A DNA stretch of 64,000 nt from Streptomyces sp. NBC_00654 (GCF_026341775.1 NZ_JAPEOB010000002.1:1550001-1614000); one strand, 5' to 3'. Shown: positions 33,729 to 43,078, numbered from the stretch's first letter. Notes: generated from the letters alone by a model not told the origin. Program-made: numbers and translations.

Positions 33729-35054
33729 TCAGCAGTTGTCGATGAACCGGTCGAGCACCCGCACGCCGAACTGCAGACCGTCGACCGGCACCCGCTCGTC
33801 CACTCCGTGGAACATCCCGGCGAAGTCGAGCTCCGGCGGCAGCTTGAGCGGGGCGAAACCGAACCCCCGGATGCCCAGGTCGTCGAAGGACTTGGCGTCG
33901 GTGCCGGCCGAGAGCATGTACGGCACGGCCCGCGCGATCGGGTCCTCGGCGACCAGCGCCGTCTGCATCGCGTCGACGAGGGCACCGTCGAACGTCGTCT
34001 CCAGGGCCTTGTCCGCGTGCACGTCCTCACGCTTCACGTTGGGGCCGAGGATCCGGTCCAGGTCGGCCAGGAACTCCTCCTCGTACCCCGGCAGGAACCG
34101 GCCGTCCACATGGGCGGTCGCCTGTCCCGGAATGACGTTGACCTTGTAGCCCGCGCCGAGCTGGGTCGGGTTCGCGGTGTTCTGCAGCGAGGCGCCGATG
34201 AGCTTGGAGATACCGCCCAGCTTGGCGAGCGTCTCCTCCATGTTCTCGGGGTCCAGCTCCGTACCCAGGGCGTCCGAGAGCTCGTCGAGGAAGTGCCGCA
34301 GCGTCTTGGTCACCCGCACCGGGAACTTGTGCCGGCCCAGCCGCCCGACGGCCTCGGACAGCTCGGTGATGGCGTTGTCCTTGTGGATCATCGAGCCGTG
34401 GCCGGCGGTGCCGTCCACGGTCAGCTTCATCCAGTGCATGCCCTTCTGGGCCGTCTCGACGAGGTAGAGCCGCAGCTTCTCGTTGACGGTGAAGGAGAAC
34501 CCGCCGACCTCGCTGATCGCCTCGTTGACCCCCTCGAACAGCCCGGGGTGGTTGTCGACCAGGTAGCGGGCGCCGTAGGTGCCGCCCGCCTCCTCGTCCG
34601 CGACGAAGGCCAGCACGATGTCGCGCGGGGGCTTGCGGCCGCTGCGCATGCGGTCACGGACGACCGCGAGGGTCATGGCGTCCATGTCCTTCATGTCGAC
34701 GGCACCCCGGCCCCACACACAGCCGTCCGCGATCTCCCCCGAGAACGGGTCATGGGTCCAGTCGGCCGCGTTGGCCGGGACGACATCGGTGTGCCCGTGG
34801 ATGAGCAGCGCGGGCCTCGACGGGTCCTCGCCCTCGATCCGGGCCACCGTGGAGGCACGGCCCTTGTGGGACTCGAAGATCTGCGGTTCGAGCCCGACCT
34901 CGGCGAGCTTCTCCGCGACGTACTCGGCGGCGAGCCGCTCACCGGGGCCCGAGTGGTCGCCGTAGTTGCTGGTGTCGATCCGGATCAGCTCACGGCAGAG
35001 GTCCACGACCTCGTCCTCGCCGGATACGGTCCGGGCCACGTTGGTCTCGCTCAC
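33729..35054 (-). CDS. M20-family metallopeptidase / acetylornithine deacetylase-like
   Basis: A 441-aa cytoplasmic dizinc hydrolase of the M20 family. Metal-site motifs are LLIHGHTDVVP (His and Asp), WGRGAVDMKD (bridging Asp) and AFVADEEAGG (catalytic and metal Glu); the lid domain is about 190-300. Members cleave dipeptides, N-acyl amino acids or similar; the substrate here is undetermined. GTG 35054 is chosen because GGAAGGAAG precedes it by 5 nt and the protein then begins MSETNVARTV. It is divergent from tRNA-Leu and tail-to-head with chpH, with separate transcription likely. Confidence 0.9.
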   Translation of the reverse strand: MSETNVARTVSGEDEVVDLCRELIRIDTSNYGDHSGPGERLAAEYVAEKLAEVGLEPQIFESHKGRASTVARIEGEDPSRPALLIHGHTDVVPANAADWTHDPFSGEIADGCVWGRGAVDMKDMDAMTLAVVRDRMRSGRKPPRDIVLAFVADEEAGGTYGARYLVDNHPGLFEGVNEAISEVGGFSFTVNEKLRLYLVETAQKGMHWMKLTVDGTAGHGSMIHKDNAITELSEAVGRLGRHKFPVRVTKTLRHFLDELSDALGTELDPENMEETLAKLGGISKLIGASLQNTANPTQLGAGYKVNVIPGQATAHVDGRFLPGYEEEFLADLDRILGPNVKREDVHADKALETTFDGALVDAMQTALVAEDPIARAVPYMLSAGTDAKSFDDLGIRGFGFAPLKLPPELDFAGMFHGVDERVPVDGLQFGVRVLDRFIDNC

Positions 35055-35237
35055 ACTGCTTCCTTCCGCTGTCGCTGTGGTGCTCCCCTTCATCCTCCCG
35101 CGCCCGCCCCGCACACCCAAGGGCACCCACCCCCCGTCATGCGCCGTTCACGCCTGCCGGTGCGTGATCGAGCACCCCCGATTGTTTGCTATGGTTTTCC
35201 ACGTCGGAACGGGCCGGGCCCGCGAGACAGACACCTT

Positions 35238-35325
35238 GTCCGGGTGGCGGAATGGCAGACGCGCTAGCTTGAGGTGCTAGTGCCCTTTATCGGGCGTGGG
35301 GGTTCAAGTCCCCCCTCGGACACCA
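35238..35325 (+). tRNA. tRNA-Leu (anticodon GAG), CCA encoded
   Basis: A class II tRNA. The acceptor stem GTCCGGG pairs with CTCGGAC; the anticodon stem CTAGC/GCTAG encloses TTGAGGT with anticodon GAG; a long variable arm (TGCCC...GGGCG) and the T loop GGTTCAAGTC follow. The discriminator A is at 35322 and CCA at 35323-35325 is genomically encoded. No integrase or duplicated 3' end nearby indicates an integrated element. Confidence 0.95.
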
Positions 35326-35435
35326 CGCAGTACACCGATTATGGCCTTCATCGTGAACACGATGGAGGCCATTTCGCGCTGCGCGTCCGGGCGCACGGCG
35401 CCTCACGCACCGCAGCCCGCCGGGAGGACGCCCGC

Positions 35436-35504
35436 ATGCCCCGTACGACCGCCGACAGCCGGCACCGCGCTCCCGCCGCCGCCCCGTCCGGCGCCCGCCG
35501 GTGA
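35436..35504 (+). CDS. Possible 22-aa leader ORF or frame-shifted start of the pseudouridine synthase
   Basis: MPRTTADSRHRAPAAAPSGA plus RR, with GGAGGAC 6 nt upstream. Its stop overlaps the GTG of the next gene (GTGA). It has a better ribosome site than the gene it precedes. It is either a coupled leader or a piece of the real N-terminus that is out of frame. Low confidence. Confidence 0.3.
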   Translation: MPRTTADSRHRAPAAAPSGARR

Positions 35505-36439
35505 GGGGGCGCGGGAGGCCGCCCGCCGCACCGCTGGCGCAGCGGAACGGGGTCGATGCCGTGCGGGTGCGGCTGCCGGAGGACGCCGATGGCTCCTGGG
35601 CCACCGTCCGGGACCATCTGCTGGAGCGGTTCGCGGGGGCGATCGGGGCGGGGCGGGTGGCCGCGATGCTCGACGAGGGCCGGTTCGTGGGCGCGGACGG
35701 CGGTGCGGTGGGCGGCGACGAGCCGTACACCGCCGGGCGGCTGATCTGGTTCCACCGGGACTTCGCGCCGGAGGAGCCGGTGCCCTTCCCCGTCGGCGTC
35801 GTGTACCGCGACGCACACCTCGTCGTCGCCGACAAGCCGCACTTCCTGGCCACCACTCCCCGCGGCCGGCACATCACCGAGACCGCGGTGGCCCGGCTGC
35901 GCCGCGAGCTGGACCTGCCCGCGCTGCAGCCCGCCCACCGGCTGGACCGGCTGACCGCGGGGCTGGTGCTCCTCGTCGTGCGGCCCGGGGAGCGGGGCGC
36001 GTACCAGACGCTGTTCCGGGACCGGCTGGTGCGCAAGGAGTACGAGGCGGTGGCCCCGTACGATCCGTCGCTCGCCCTCCCCCGCACCGTACGGAGCCGG
36101 ATCGTCAAGGAGCGGGGGGTGCTCGCCGCCCGGGAGGAACCGGGCGCGGCGAACAGCGAGAGCCGGATCGAGCTGCTGGGGCACCGGGGCGGGCTGGGCC
36201 GCTACCGGCTGCTGCCCGCCACCGGACGGACCCATCAGCTGCGGGTCCACATGAACAGCCTGGGCCTGCCGCTCGTGCACGATCCGCTCTACCCGGTGGT
36301 GGTGCCGGAGGGCACACCGGAGGACTGGACGCGTCCGCTCCAGCTGCTCGCCAGGACGCTGGAGTTCACCGACCCGGTCACGGGAGAACCGCGCCGCTTC
36401 GAGAGCGGGCTGCGGCTCTCAGCGTGGCCGGAGCGGTGA
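35501..36439 (+). CDS. RluA/RsuA-type pseudouridine synthase
   Basis: Converts uridine to pseudouridine in rRNA or tRNA. The 312-aa protein has a short N-terminal region, VVYRDAHLVVADKPHFLATT, and the catalytic Asp in AHRLDRLTAGLVLL near residue 149, followed by the Tyr-containing RKEYEAVAPY and the ATGRTHQLRVHMNSLGLPLV motif. It resembles the group that lacks an S4 domain. The GTG start at 35501 has no strong ribosome site and overlaps a short ORF; the true start could be internal. The RNA target is unknown. Confidence 0.88.
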   Translation: MRGRGRPPAAPLAQRNGVDAVRVRLPEDADGSWATVRDHLLERFAGAIGAGRVAAMLDEGRFVGADGGAVGGDEPYTAGRLIWFHRDFAPEEPVPFPVGVVYRDAHLVVADKPHFLATTPRGRHITETAVARLRRELDLPALQPAHRLDRLTAGLVLLVVRPGERGAYQTLFRDRLVRKEYEAVAPYDPSLALPRTVRSRIVKERGVLAAREEPGAANSESRIELLGHRGGLGRYRLLPATGRTHQLRVHMNSLGLPLVHDPLYPVVVPEGTPEDWTRPLQLLARTLEFTDPVTGEPRRFESGLRLSAWPER

Positions 36440-36472
36440 ACGACGCGGTGAACGGAACGGTGTACGGCCCGG

Positions 36473-37102
36473 TCAGTGGCCGCGGGCGATCCACTCGTCC
36501 AGGTGCGGGGACTCCGCGCCGATGGTGGTGGAGCCGCCGTGTCCGGTACGGACGGTGGTCTCCGCGGGCAGGGCGAACAGCCGGTCCCTGATCGAGCCCA
36601 CGATCGTCGGGAAGTGGGAGAACGAACGGCCGGTGGCGCCGGGCCCGCCCTGGAAGAGGGTGTCGCCGGTGAAGACGGTGGCGAGCCCGGGGGCGTACAG
36701 GCAGACCGCGCCCGGGGCGTGGCCCGGGGTGTGCAGGACCTTCAGGACCGTACCGGCGATCTCCAGCTCCTGTCCGTCGGCCAGTTCGCCGTCGGGCGCG
36801 CGGTCCGGGTGGGTCTGCTTCCACAGGGGCAGATCGTCCGGGTGCAGCAGGACCGGTGCGCCGGTGGCGGCGGCGAGGGCCGGGGCCGCGTCGATGTGGT
36901 CGTTGTGCGCGTGGGTGCAGATGACCGCGCGCAGCGTACGGCCGCCGAGCGCGGACAGGATGGCGTCGGCGTCGTGGGCGGCGTCGATGACGACCGCCTC
37001 GGTGTCGTCGCCGACGATCCAGACGTTGTTGTCGACGTCCCACTCGCCGCCGTCGAGGGCGAAGGTGCCGGAGGTGACGAGGTGGTCGATGCGGGCGGTC
37101 AT
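36473..37102 (-). CDS. Metallo-beta-lactamase-fold hydrolase paired with mscR
   Basis: A 209-aa glyoxalase-II-like hydrolase. Dizinc motifs are complete: THAHNDHID (HxHxDH), the His in LHTPGHAPG, the bridging Asp in FTGDTLFQGG, and the final His in RTGHGGSTT. Its start codon overlaps the stop of the upstream mycothiol dehydrogenase by one base (TGATG), indicating one operon and matched amounts. I infer hydrolysis of a mycothiol thioester such as S-formylmycothiol produced by MscR; a general glyoxalase II-like role is the alternative. Confidence 0.88.
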   Translation of the reverse strand: MTARIDHLVTSGTFALDGGEWDVDNNVWIVGDDTEAVVIDAAHDADAILSALGGRTLRAVICTHAHNDHIDAAPALAAATGAPVLLHPDDLPLWKQTHPDRAPDGELADGQELEIAGTVLKVLHTPGHAPGAVCLYAPGLATVFTGDTLFQGGPGATGRSFSHFPTIVGSIRDRLFALPAETTVRTGHGGSTTIGAESPHLDEWIARGH

Positions 37103-38187
37103 CAGAAGACCACCACCGAGCGCAGGACGTCACCGTCGTGCATGCGGGCGAAGGCCTGCTCGATGTCGCCGATCCCGATGGTCTCGGTGACGAACGCGCC
37201 GAGGTCGATGCGGCCCTGCTGGTGCAGATCGATCAGCATGGGGAAGTCGCGCGAGGGCAGGCAGTCGCCGTACCAGGAGGACTTGAGGGAGCCGCCGCGC
37301 CCGAAGACGTCCAGGAGCGGCAGTTCGAGCTGCATCTCCGGGGTCGGAACGCCGACCAGGACGACCGTGCCGGCCAGGTCGCGGGCGTAGAAGGCCTGCT
37401 TGTACGTCTCCGGGCGGCCGACCGCCTCGATGACGACGTCGGCGCCGTTGCCGCCGGTCAGCGCGCGGATCGCCTCGACCGGGTCGGTGGCACGGGAGTT
37501 GACGGTGTGCGTGGCACCCATCTTCTTCGCCGTCTCCAGCTTCCGGTCGTCGATGTCCACGGCGATGATCTTCGCCGCGCCCGCCAGCCGGGCACCGGCG
37601 ATGGCCGCGTCCCCGACGCCGCCGCAGCCGATGACGGCGACCGAGTCGCCGCGGCCGACCTCGCCGGTGTTGATGGCGGCGCCGATGCCCGCCATGACGC
37701 CGCAGCCGAGCAGTCCCGCGACGGCCGGGGACACCTCGGGGTCGACCTTGGTGCACTGGCCCGCGGCGACCAGGGTCTTCTCGGCGAACGCGCCGATGCC
37801 GAGGGCGGGCGACAGCTCGGTGCCGTCCAGCAGGGTCATCTTCTGCTTCGCGTTGTGGGTGTCGAAGCAGTACCAGGGCCGGCCGCGCTGACAGGCACGG
37901 CACTGTCCGCACACCGCGCGCCAGTTCAGGATGACGAAGTCGCCCGGCTCGACGTCCGTGACCCCGTCGCCGACGGACTCGACGATGCCCGCGGCCTCGT
38001 GGCCCAGCAGGAACGGGAAGTCGTCGTTGATGCCGCCCTGCTTGTAGTGCAGGTCGGTGTGGCAGACACCGCACGCCTGGATCTTCACCACGGCCTCACC
38101 GGGACCGGGGTCCGGGATCACGATCGTCTCGACCCGCACCGGCTCGTTCCTGCCCGGTGCGATGACCCCTTGCACCTGCTGCGCCAT
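37102..38187 (-). CDS. mscR: S-(hydroxymethyl)mycothiol dehydrogenase / nitrosomycothiol reductase
   Basis: A zinc-dependent class III alcohol dehydrogenase of 361 aa that oxidises the formaldehyde-mycothiol adduct with NAD and can reduce S-nitrosomycothiol. The catalytic zinc site is in [24 protein letters not shown] and the Cys of [10 protein letters not shown]; the structural zinc Cys group is [18 protein letters not shown] binding is at [12 protein letters not shown]. Sequence blocks ([28 protein letters not shown]) match the MscR/MDFDH group, not glutathione-dependent FrmA. Operon with the metallo-hydrolase. Together with mshC it shows mycothiol is the main thiol. Confidence 0.9.
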   Translation of the reverse strand: MAQQVQGVIAPGRNEPVRVETIVIPDPGPGEAVVKIQACGVCHTDLHYKQGGINDDFPFLLGHEAAGIVESVGDGVTDVEPGDFVILNWRAVCGQCRACQRGRPWYCFDTHNAKQKMTLLDGTELSPALGIGAFAEKTLVAAGQCTKVDPEVSPAVAGLLGCGVMAGIGAAINTGEVGRGDSVAVIGCGGVGDAAIAGARLAGAAKIIAVDIDDRKLETAKKMGATHTVNSRATDPVEAIRALTGGNGADVVIEAVGRPETYKQAFYARDLAGTVVLVGVPTPEMQLELPLLDVFGRGGSLKSSWYGDCLPSRDFPMLIDLHQQGRIDLGAFVTETIGIGDIEQAFARMHDGDVLRSVVVF

Positions 38188-38265
38188 ACCGTGGACTCCC
38201 TGTTTTCCGAATGAGGCTCTTGTGAAGATTGATCACGGACAACCGTACGCCTCATGAGGTGCCGC

Positions 38266-38301
38266 GGCGGCCCCGCGGAGCATCGCGCCCACGGGGCCGC
38301 C
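38266..38301. terminator. Hairpin between the amidohydrolase and mscR
   Basis: A 10-bp perfect stem (38266-38275 with 38292-38301, 16-nt loop) follows the leftward amidohydrolase gene. Confidence 0.6.
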
Positions 38302-38319
38302 CGGCCGCGCCCCCGGGGG

Positions 38320-39963
38320 TCAGTCCTCCGCGTCGTGGACCTTCCGGCCGCCCACATAGGTGCGCAGCACACGGGTCGCGCCGATCTCGTCGGCCGGGCC
38401 GGCGTACGGGTCGCGGTCCAGGACGACCAGGTCGGCGAGGGCCCCGGCGCGGAGCGATCCGGTGTCGTCGAGGTGGTTCACATGGGCGGATCCCGCCGTG
38501 TACGCGGCGATGGCGGAGGTGAGCGTGATGCGCTGGCCGGGGAGGAAGGCGGGGCCTTCGCCGTCCGGTGTGATCCGGTTGACGGCGGTGTGGATGCCGT
38601 GGAGCGGATCGGCGCTGCTGACCGGCCAGTCGCTGCCCGCCGCGACGGTGGCGCCCGCGCTCAGGAGCGCGCCGAACGGATATTGCAGGGCGGCCCGCTC
38701 GGGGCCGAGGAAGGGGATGGTCAGCTCGTCCATCTGCGGTTCGTGCGCGGCCCAGAGGGGCTGGATGTTGGCCGTGGCGCCGAGTTCCCGGAAGCGGGGG
38801 ATGTCGTCCGGGTGGACGACCTGGAGGTGGGCGAGGTGGGGGCGGGTGTCGCTGCGCCCGTTGGCGGCGCGGGCGGCCTCCACCGCGTCCAGTGCCTCGC
38901 GTACGGCGCGGTCGCCGAGCGCGTGGAAGTGGGCCTGGAAGCCGAGGGCGTCGAGTTCGGTGACGTATCCGCGCAGTGCCACGGGGTCGATGAAGCTGGT
39001 GCCGCTGTTCGCGGTGGCGCAGCCGCAGGCGTCGAGGTACGGGGTGAGGAGTGCGGCCGTGCCGGTCTCGGCGACCCCGTCCTGCATGATCTTCACGGAG
39101 CCGGCCCGGAACCGGCCGGCGCTCAGCTCCGCCCGCCTGGCGACCAGTTCGGGGATCTGCTCGGCGCCCCGCTCGCGGTCCCACCAGAGGGCGCCGGCGA
39201 CCCGGGCGGTGAGCGATCCGTCCCGCGCGGCGGTGAGATAGGCGTCGGCGGCGTCGTCCATCGAGCCGTAGGAGCCGACGATGGCGTCCTGCCAGGCGGT
39301 GATGCCGTATCCGTGGAGGATCCGCTGGGCGCGCAGCAGTGCGGCGAGCCGGTCGGCGGGGGTGGAGCGCGGGGTGAGACGGGCGACCAGGTCCATGGCG
39401 CCCTCCTGGAGCAGTCCGGTGGGCTCGCCCCGTCCGTCGCGCTCGATGCGTCCGTCGGCCGGTTCGGGGCTGTCCCGGGTGACGCCGGCGAGTTCCAGGG
39501 CGCGGGTGTTGACCCAGGCTCCGTGGTGGTCGCGGTTGACCAGGTGGACGGGGCGGTCGGGTACGACCGCGTCGAGCAGGTCCCTGGTCGGGGCCCCGCC
39601 TTCGAAGGCGTCCATGGACCAGCCGCCGCCGGTGATCCATTCCTGTTCGGGCAGCCGGTCGGCGTAGGCGCGTACGGCGGCGATGGTGTCCGCCGCCGTA
39701 CGGGTGTCCGTGAGATCGCACTGCGCGAGTTCCAGTCCGGCGGTGACCGGGTGGATGTGGGCGTCCTGGAAGCCGGGGACGAGCAGGCGCCCGGCGAGAT
39801 CGACGACCTCGGTCCGGGGGCCGATGAGTTCACGGACCTCGTCGTGGCCGACGGCGGTGATCCGGTCGCCGGTGACGGCGAGGGTGGTGGCGCGGGTGCG
39901 GGCCGGGTCCATCGTGAGGACGGGGCCGCCGGTGAGGACGAGGTCGGCGGGTGCGTGGCGCAT
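38320..39963 (-). CDS. Amidohydrolase family protein (YtcJ-like)
   Basis: A 547-aa metal-dependent amidohydrolase of the amidohydrolase-3 group. The metal-binding GFQDAHIHPVTAG motif (about residues 66-78) follows an N-terminal beta-sandwich starting DLVLTGGPVLTMDPART. Later metal and catalytic parts include FHALGDRAVREALDAVE, HLAHLQVVHPDD, and GSDWPVSSADPL. The substrate of YtcJ relatives is mostly unknown; N-acyl or cyclic amide compounds are likely. It is 51 bp downstream of an amino-acid permease gene and probably degrades what the permease imports. ATG 39963 chosen. Confidence 0.88.
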   Translation of the reverse strand: MRHAPADLVLTGGPVLTMDPARTRATTLAVTGDRITAVGHDEVRELIGPRTEVVDLAGRLLVPGFQDAHIHPVTAGLELAQCDLTDTRTAADTIAAVRAYADRLPEQEWITGGGWSMDAFEGGAPTRDLLDAVVPDRPVHLVNRDHHGAWVNTRALELAGVTRDSPEPADGRIERDGRGEPTGLLQEGAMDLVARLTPRSTPADRLAALLRAQRILHGYGITAWQDAIVGSYGSMDDAADAYLTAARDGSLTARVAGALWWDRERGAEQIPELVARRAELSAGRFRAGSVKIMQDGVAETGTAALLTPYLDACGCATANSGTSFIDPVALRGYVTELDALGFQAHFHALGDRAVREALDAVEAARAANGRSDTRPHLAHLQVVHPDDIPRFRELGATANIQPLWAAHEPQMDELTIPFLGPERAALQYPFGALLSAGATVAAGSDWPVSSADPLHGIHTAVNRITPDGEGPAFLPGQRITLTSAIAAYTAGSAHVNHLDDTGSLRAGALADLVVLDRDPYAGPADEIGATRVLRTYVGGRKVHDAED

Positions 39964-40014
39964 GGGTGGTTCCGTTTCGGTCCGTTGGGGTGCGGGGTGG
40001 GGTGCGGTGCGCTG

Positions 40015-41520
40015 TCAGGCAGCTTCCGCGACGGCCGGTGCGACGGAGCGGCCGGTGACGAAGTACGGGGACTTCCGTACCCACTTGGCCCAGGCCGCCG
40101 CGATCACGCCGGTCAGCAGCATGACCGCCGGGCAGAGGAGCATGAACCAGCCGTTGTCCGGGCTGATCTCGAAGTGATCGGCCGATGTGTAGAAGGTCCA
40201 GCTCAGATAGCCGCCGAGGCCGAGCAGCACGACGGCGCTCAGGACGGGGAGAACGACGGCCCGCAGCGCCTCCGTGCGGCTTTCGCGCAGGGTGCCGCGG
40301 AAGCGGGCGGCGGCGGCCAGGGCGGTCAGCGCGTAGTAGAGGGAGACGACGACGCCGATCGCGTTGACCGAGGCCAGGATGCTGTCGCCGACCTTCGGGA
40401 TGACCAGGGAGAGGACGGCCACGGCGACGGCGACGCAGCCGATGGCGACGGTCCCGGCCGCCGGAGTTCCGTAGCGGGGGCTGACCTTGCTCCACAGCGG
40501 GCCGAGCGTACGGTCGCGTCCCATGGCGAACATGCCGCGGACGGTGGGGATCACACCCGACTGGAGAGATGCCACGGCGGAGAAGGTGAGGGCGATGAGC
40601 GGGAGCGCGGCGAGCGGCTGCCCGGCCAGGCGGTCGCCGAAGTAGGTCAGGCCCTGGGCTCCGTTGGCGGTCAGTTCGTCGAGCGACAGCACACGCTGGA
40701 AGGCGAAGGAGCCGAGAAGGAAGAGGCCGAGCATGGTGAAGAGGGTGATGATCCCGGCCCGGGAGGCGTCCTCGGGATCACGGACCTCCTCGGTGACGCT
40801 GAAGGAGGACTCGAAGCCCCAGTAGCAGAACACCGAGAGCAGGAGCCCCTGGGCGAACTGCTGTCCCGACGGGATGGTGAACGGGTTGATCCAGTCCAGG
40901 CTGAACGGGTGGGGGCCGACGACGAGTCCGTATCCGCAGAAGCCGAGCAGGACGGCGTACTCGAAGACGAGCAGGTACTTCTGGAAGGTGGCGGCGGCCC
41001 GGAGGCCGGTGATCGCGGTGAAGGTGACGGCCACCAGCACGAGTATCCCGAGGGCGGTCGCCTGGGCGGTGGAGTCGGGATCGAGGCGGAGGCCGGCGAA
41101 CTCGTGCAGCCCCGCCTCGCCCGCGAGCTGGATGAGGGCGGAGCCGGTGACGGTCGTGGTGTACGAGAGGAAGACGACGGTGGCGGCGATGGCGATCCAG
41201 CCGACGAGGAAGCCCAGCCAGGGGCTGAGGGAGCGGCCGACCCAGACGTAGCCGCTGCCCATGTTCGGCTCGACCCTGTTGAGCCGTGAGTAGGCGCTCG
41301 CGATGCCCAGGATCGGCAGGAAGGCGAGCAGCATGATGATCGGCAGATGCAGGCCGACGGCGCCCGCGGTGACACCGAGGCCGATGCCGATGCTGGTGGT
41401 GGCCGCCGTGGAGGAGGCGGCGATGGCCACGCCGTCGATGACGCCGAGACTCTTGCGCAGGGCCTGCGGGGGCTCGGGGGCCGGTGGGTCGCTGCTGTAC
41501 GGGGTCAATGAAACCGTCAC
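40015..41520 (-). CDS. APC-family amino acid/amine permease
   Basis: An integral membrane transporter of 501 aa with about 12 spans. The start of span 1 is SLGVIDGVAIAASSTAATTSIGI-like, with the GMG-type gap replaced by Ser/Thr; VEPNMGSGYVWVGRSLSPWLG and VFCYWGFESSFSVTEEVRDPE are typical APC signature regions. GTG 41520 is preceded by AAGGAG at 6 nt. It is upstream of the amidohydrolase in the same operon and divergent from a TetR regulator, 100 bp apart. The substrate is likely an amine or amino acid; it cannot be specified. Confidence 0.9.
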   Translation of the reverse strand: MTVSLTPYSSDPPAPEPPQALRKSLGVIDGVAIAASSTAATTSIGIGLGVTAGAVGLHLPIIMLLAFLPILGIASAYSRLNRVEPNMGSGYVWVGRSLSPWLGFLVGWIAIAATVVFLSYTTTVTGSALIQLAGEAGLHEFAGLRLDPDSTAQATALGILVLVAVTFTAITGLRAAATFQKYLLVFEYAVLLGFCGYGLVVGPHPFSLDWINPFTIPSGQQFAQGLLLSVFCYWGFESSFSVTEEVRDPEDASRAGIITLFTMLGLFLLGSFAFQRVLSLDELTANGAQGLTYFGDRLAGQPLAALPLIALTFSAVASLQSGVIPTVRGMFAMGRDRTLGPLWSKVSPRYGTPAAGTVAIGCVAVAVAVLSLVIPKVGDSILASVNAIGVVVSLYYALTALAAAARFRGTLRESRTEALRAVVLPVLSAVVLLGLGGYLSWTFYTSADHFEISPDNGWFMLLCPAVMLLTGVIAAAWAKWVRKSPYFVTGRSVAPAVAEAA

Positions 41521-41593
41521 CGTCGCTCCTTCGCCGAGGGGCACCGTTCGGCCCCGATGGCGGCACATCGAACTCCTCGCCGGGTTCACACGT

Positions 41594-41604
41594 CAACGCC
41601 GTTG
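41594..41604. promoter_or_regulatory. Palindrome CAACG-C-CGTTG between permease and TetR gene
   Basis: A perfect 11-bp palindrome in the 100-bp divergent promoter region, 16 bp upstream of the TetR start. It is the best candidate operator for that regulator. Confidence 0.5.
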
Positions 41605-41620
41605 TCATAAGGTGCGCCCC

Positions 41621-42343
41621 ATGGGTGCGAGCGAGCGGGTGGTGCCGGAGAGCGCGCGTCGGCGCAGACGTCCCACCAAGGGCGGGGCGGTTCTGTCCGA
41701 GCAGCTGATCGTGGAGACGACGCTGAGACTGATCGGCGAGCACGGGGCGGCGGCGCTGACGGTGCGCCGGCTCGGCGCGGCGCTGGGGTGCGATCCGAGC
41801 GCCGTCTACCGGTACTTCAGGGACACGGACGAGCTACTGCTGGCGGTGGCCGACGAGTTGATCGGCCGTACGCTGAACAGCTGGCGCCCCACCGGCGACT
41901 GGCGGGCCGATCTGCGGGCGCTGGGGCTGAGGATGCACGCGGACTACATGGCGCATCCGCAGGCCGCCGTGCTGGCCTGTGCCCGGGTGACGGGGCGGAG
42001 GCACGAGATCCGGTCGGTCGACGCGATCCTCGGGGTGCTGCGCGGGGCGGGGTTCCCGGACGCGGAGGCCGTCCGGATCTACCACGTGTTCGTCGACCAG
42101 ACGCTGTCGTTCGCCGCGCTCGACGCGTCGACGCTGGCACTTCCGGACCGGGCCCGGGACCTGGAGGAACGGACCTGGCGGGAGACGTACGCGCGGCTGC
42201 CGGCCCGGACACATCCGCATATCGCGGCGACGGCCGGAGTGCTGGTCGCGGAGATGGAGCGCAGCGGGTATCCCGCGGCGCTGGAGATGGTGCTCGCGGC
42301 TGCCGCGGGGCGGTTGGCGCACGTACGGGGCGGGACGGCGTAG
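41621..42343 (+). CDS. TetR-family regulator (divergent to permease/amidohydrolase)
   Basis: A 240-aa repressor. A basic N-terminal arm precedes the helix-turn-helix (about 28-75; LTVRRLGAALGCDPSAVYRYF), and the C-terminal ligand domain of about 150 residues is of the TetR_C type seen in many streptomycete regulators. It most likely represses the divergent permease-amidohydrolase operon through the palindrome between them. ATG 41621 is chosen; the frame is open further upstream across the promoter. The ligand is not predictable. Confidence 0.88.
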   Translation: MGASERVVPESARRRRRPTKGGAVLSEQLIVETTLRLIGEHGAAALTVRRLGAALGCDPSAVYRYFRDTDELLLAVADELIGRTLNSWRPTGDWRADLRALGLRMHADYMAHPQAAVLACARVTGRRHEIRSVDAILGVLRGAGFPDAEAVRIYHVFVDQTLSFAALDASTLALPDRARDLEERTWRETYARLPARTHPHIAATAGVLVAEMERSGYPAALEMVLAAAAGRLAHVRGGTA

Positions 42344-42376
42344 GGCCTGTCCGGCACGTCCGGTCCGGCCCCTCGA

Positions 42377-43078
42377 TCAGGGCGCGAGGACGTCCAGTTC
42401 GTGGAGGGCGCCCACCGCGATCTCCTTGGTGAGGCGCTCGGCCCCGTCCGCGTCCCGCTCGCGTACGGCCTCGGCGAGGCGGACATGGAGCGTGACCGCG
42501 GCCGGGTCGGGGTCCTCGAACATCACCTGGTGGTGCGTGCGGCCCGCCAGGACCTCGGCGACCACGTCACCGAGACGGGCGAACATCTCGTTGCCGGAGG
42601 CGTTGAGGACGATCCGGTGGAAGGCGATGTCGTGCTCCAGATATCCCTCCAGCTGCTGGCCGCGCGAGGTGGCGACCATGCCGAGGGCGCGTTCGGTGAG
42701 CTCCGCGCACTGCTGGGGGGTGGCGTTGCGGGCGGCGAGGCGGGCGGCGACGGGTTCGATCGCCGAGCGCAGGACGGTCAGCGAGCGCAGCTGCCGCGGC
42801 CGGTCCCGGCCGGCCAGCCGCCAGCGGATGACCTGGGGGTCGTAGACGTTCCAGGCCTCGGCCGGCCGCACGGTCACCCCGACCCGGCGCCGGGACTCGA
42901 CGAGGTGCATGGACTCCAGGACGCGGACCACTTCGCGCACGACCGTACGGGAGACGTCGAAGCGCTGGGCCAGCTCGTCGGTACGCAGCACCGTGCCCGG
43001 CGGGCACTGGCCGGAGGCGATCTCCAGACCCAGGGTGTCCAGCACATGTGTATGCAGCCCCTGGCCCTGTGTGGTCAT
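42377..43078 (-). CDS. GntR/FCD-family regulator of gluconate genes
   Basis: A 233-aa regulator with an N-terminal winged helix-turn-helix (about 10-75; TDELAQRFDVSRTVVREVVRVL) and a C-terminal FCD domain with metal ligands (Asp/His in EHDIAFHRIV, His in GRTHHQVMF and LHVRLAEAV). It is divergent from gntK with 130 bp between them, and, from memory, equals the gluconate regulator SCO1678 of S. coelicolor. It is expected to repress gntK-gntP and be released by gluconate or 6-phosphogluconate. A 7-bp inverted repeat lies between the two genes. Confidence 0.92.
   Translation of the reverse strand: MTTQGQGLHTHVLDTLGLEIASGQCPPGTVLRTDELAQRFDVSRTVVREVVRVLESMHLVESRRRVGVTVRPAEAWNVYDPQVIRWRLAGRDRPRQLRSLTVLRSAIEPVAARLAARNATPQQCAELTERALGMVATSRGQQLEGYLEHDIAFHRIVLNASGNEMFARLGDVVAEVLAGRTHHQVMFEDPDPAAVTLHVRLAEAVRERDADGAERLTKEIAVGALHELDVLAP

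Noticed and set aside
35238..35325. Integrated element at tRNA-Leu
   Set aside because: No integrase, excisionase or second copy of the tRNA 3' end is seen; genes on both sides are core genes.
38254..41289. 1011-aa open frame on the plus strand
   Set aside because: Antisense to the amidohydrolase and permease genes, both of which have clear family motifs.
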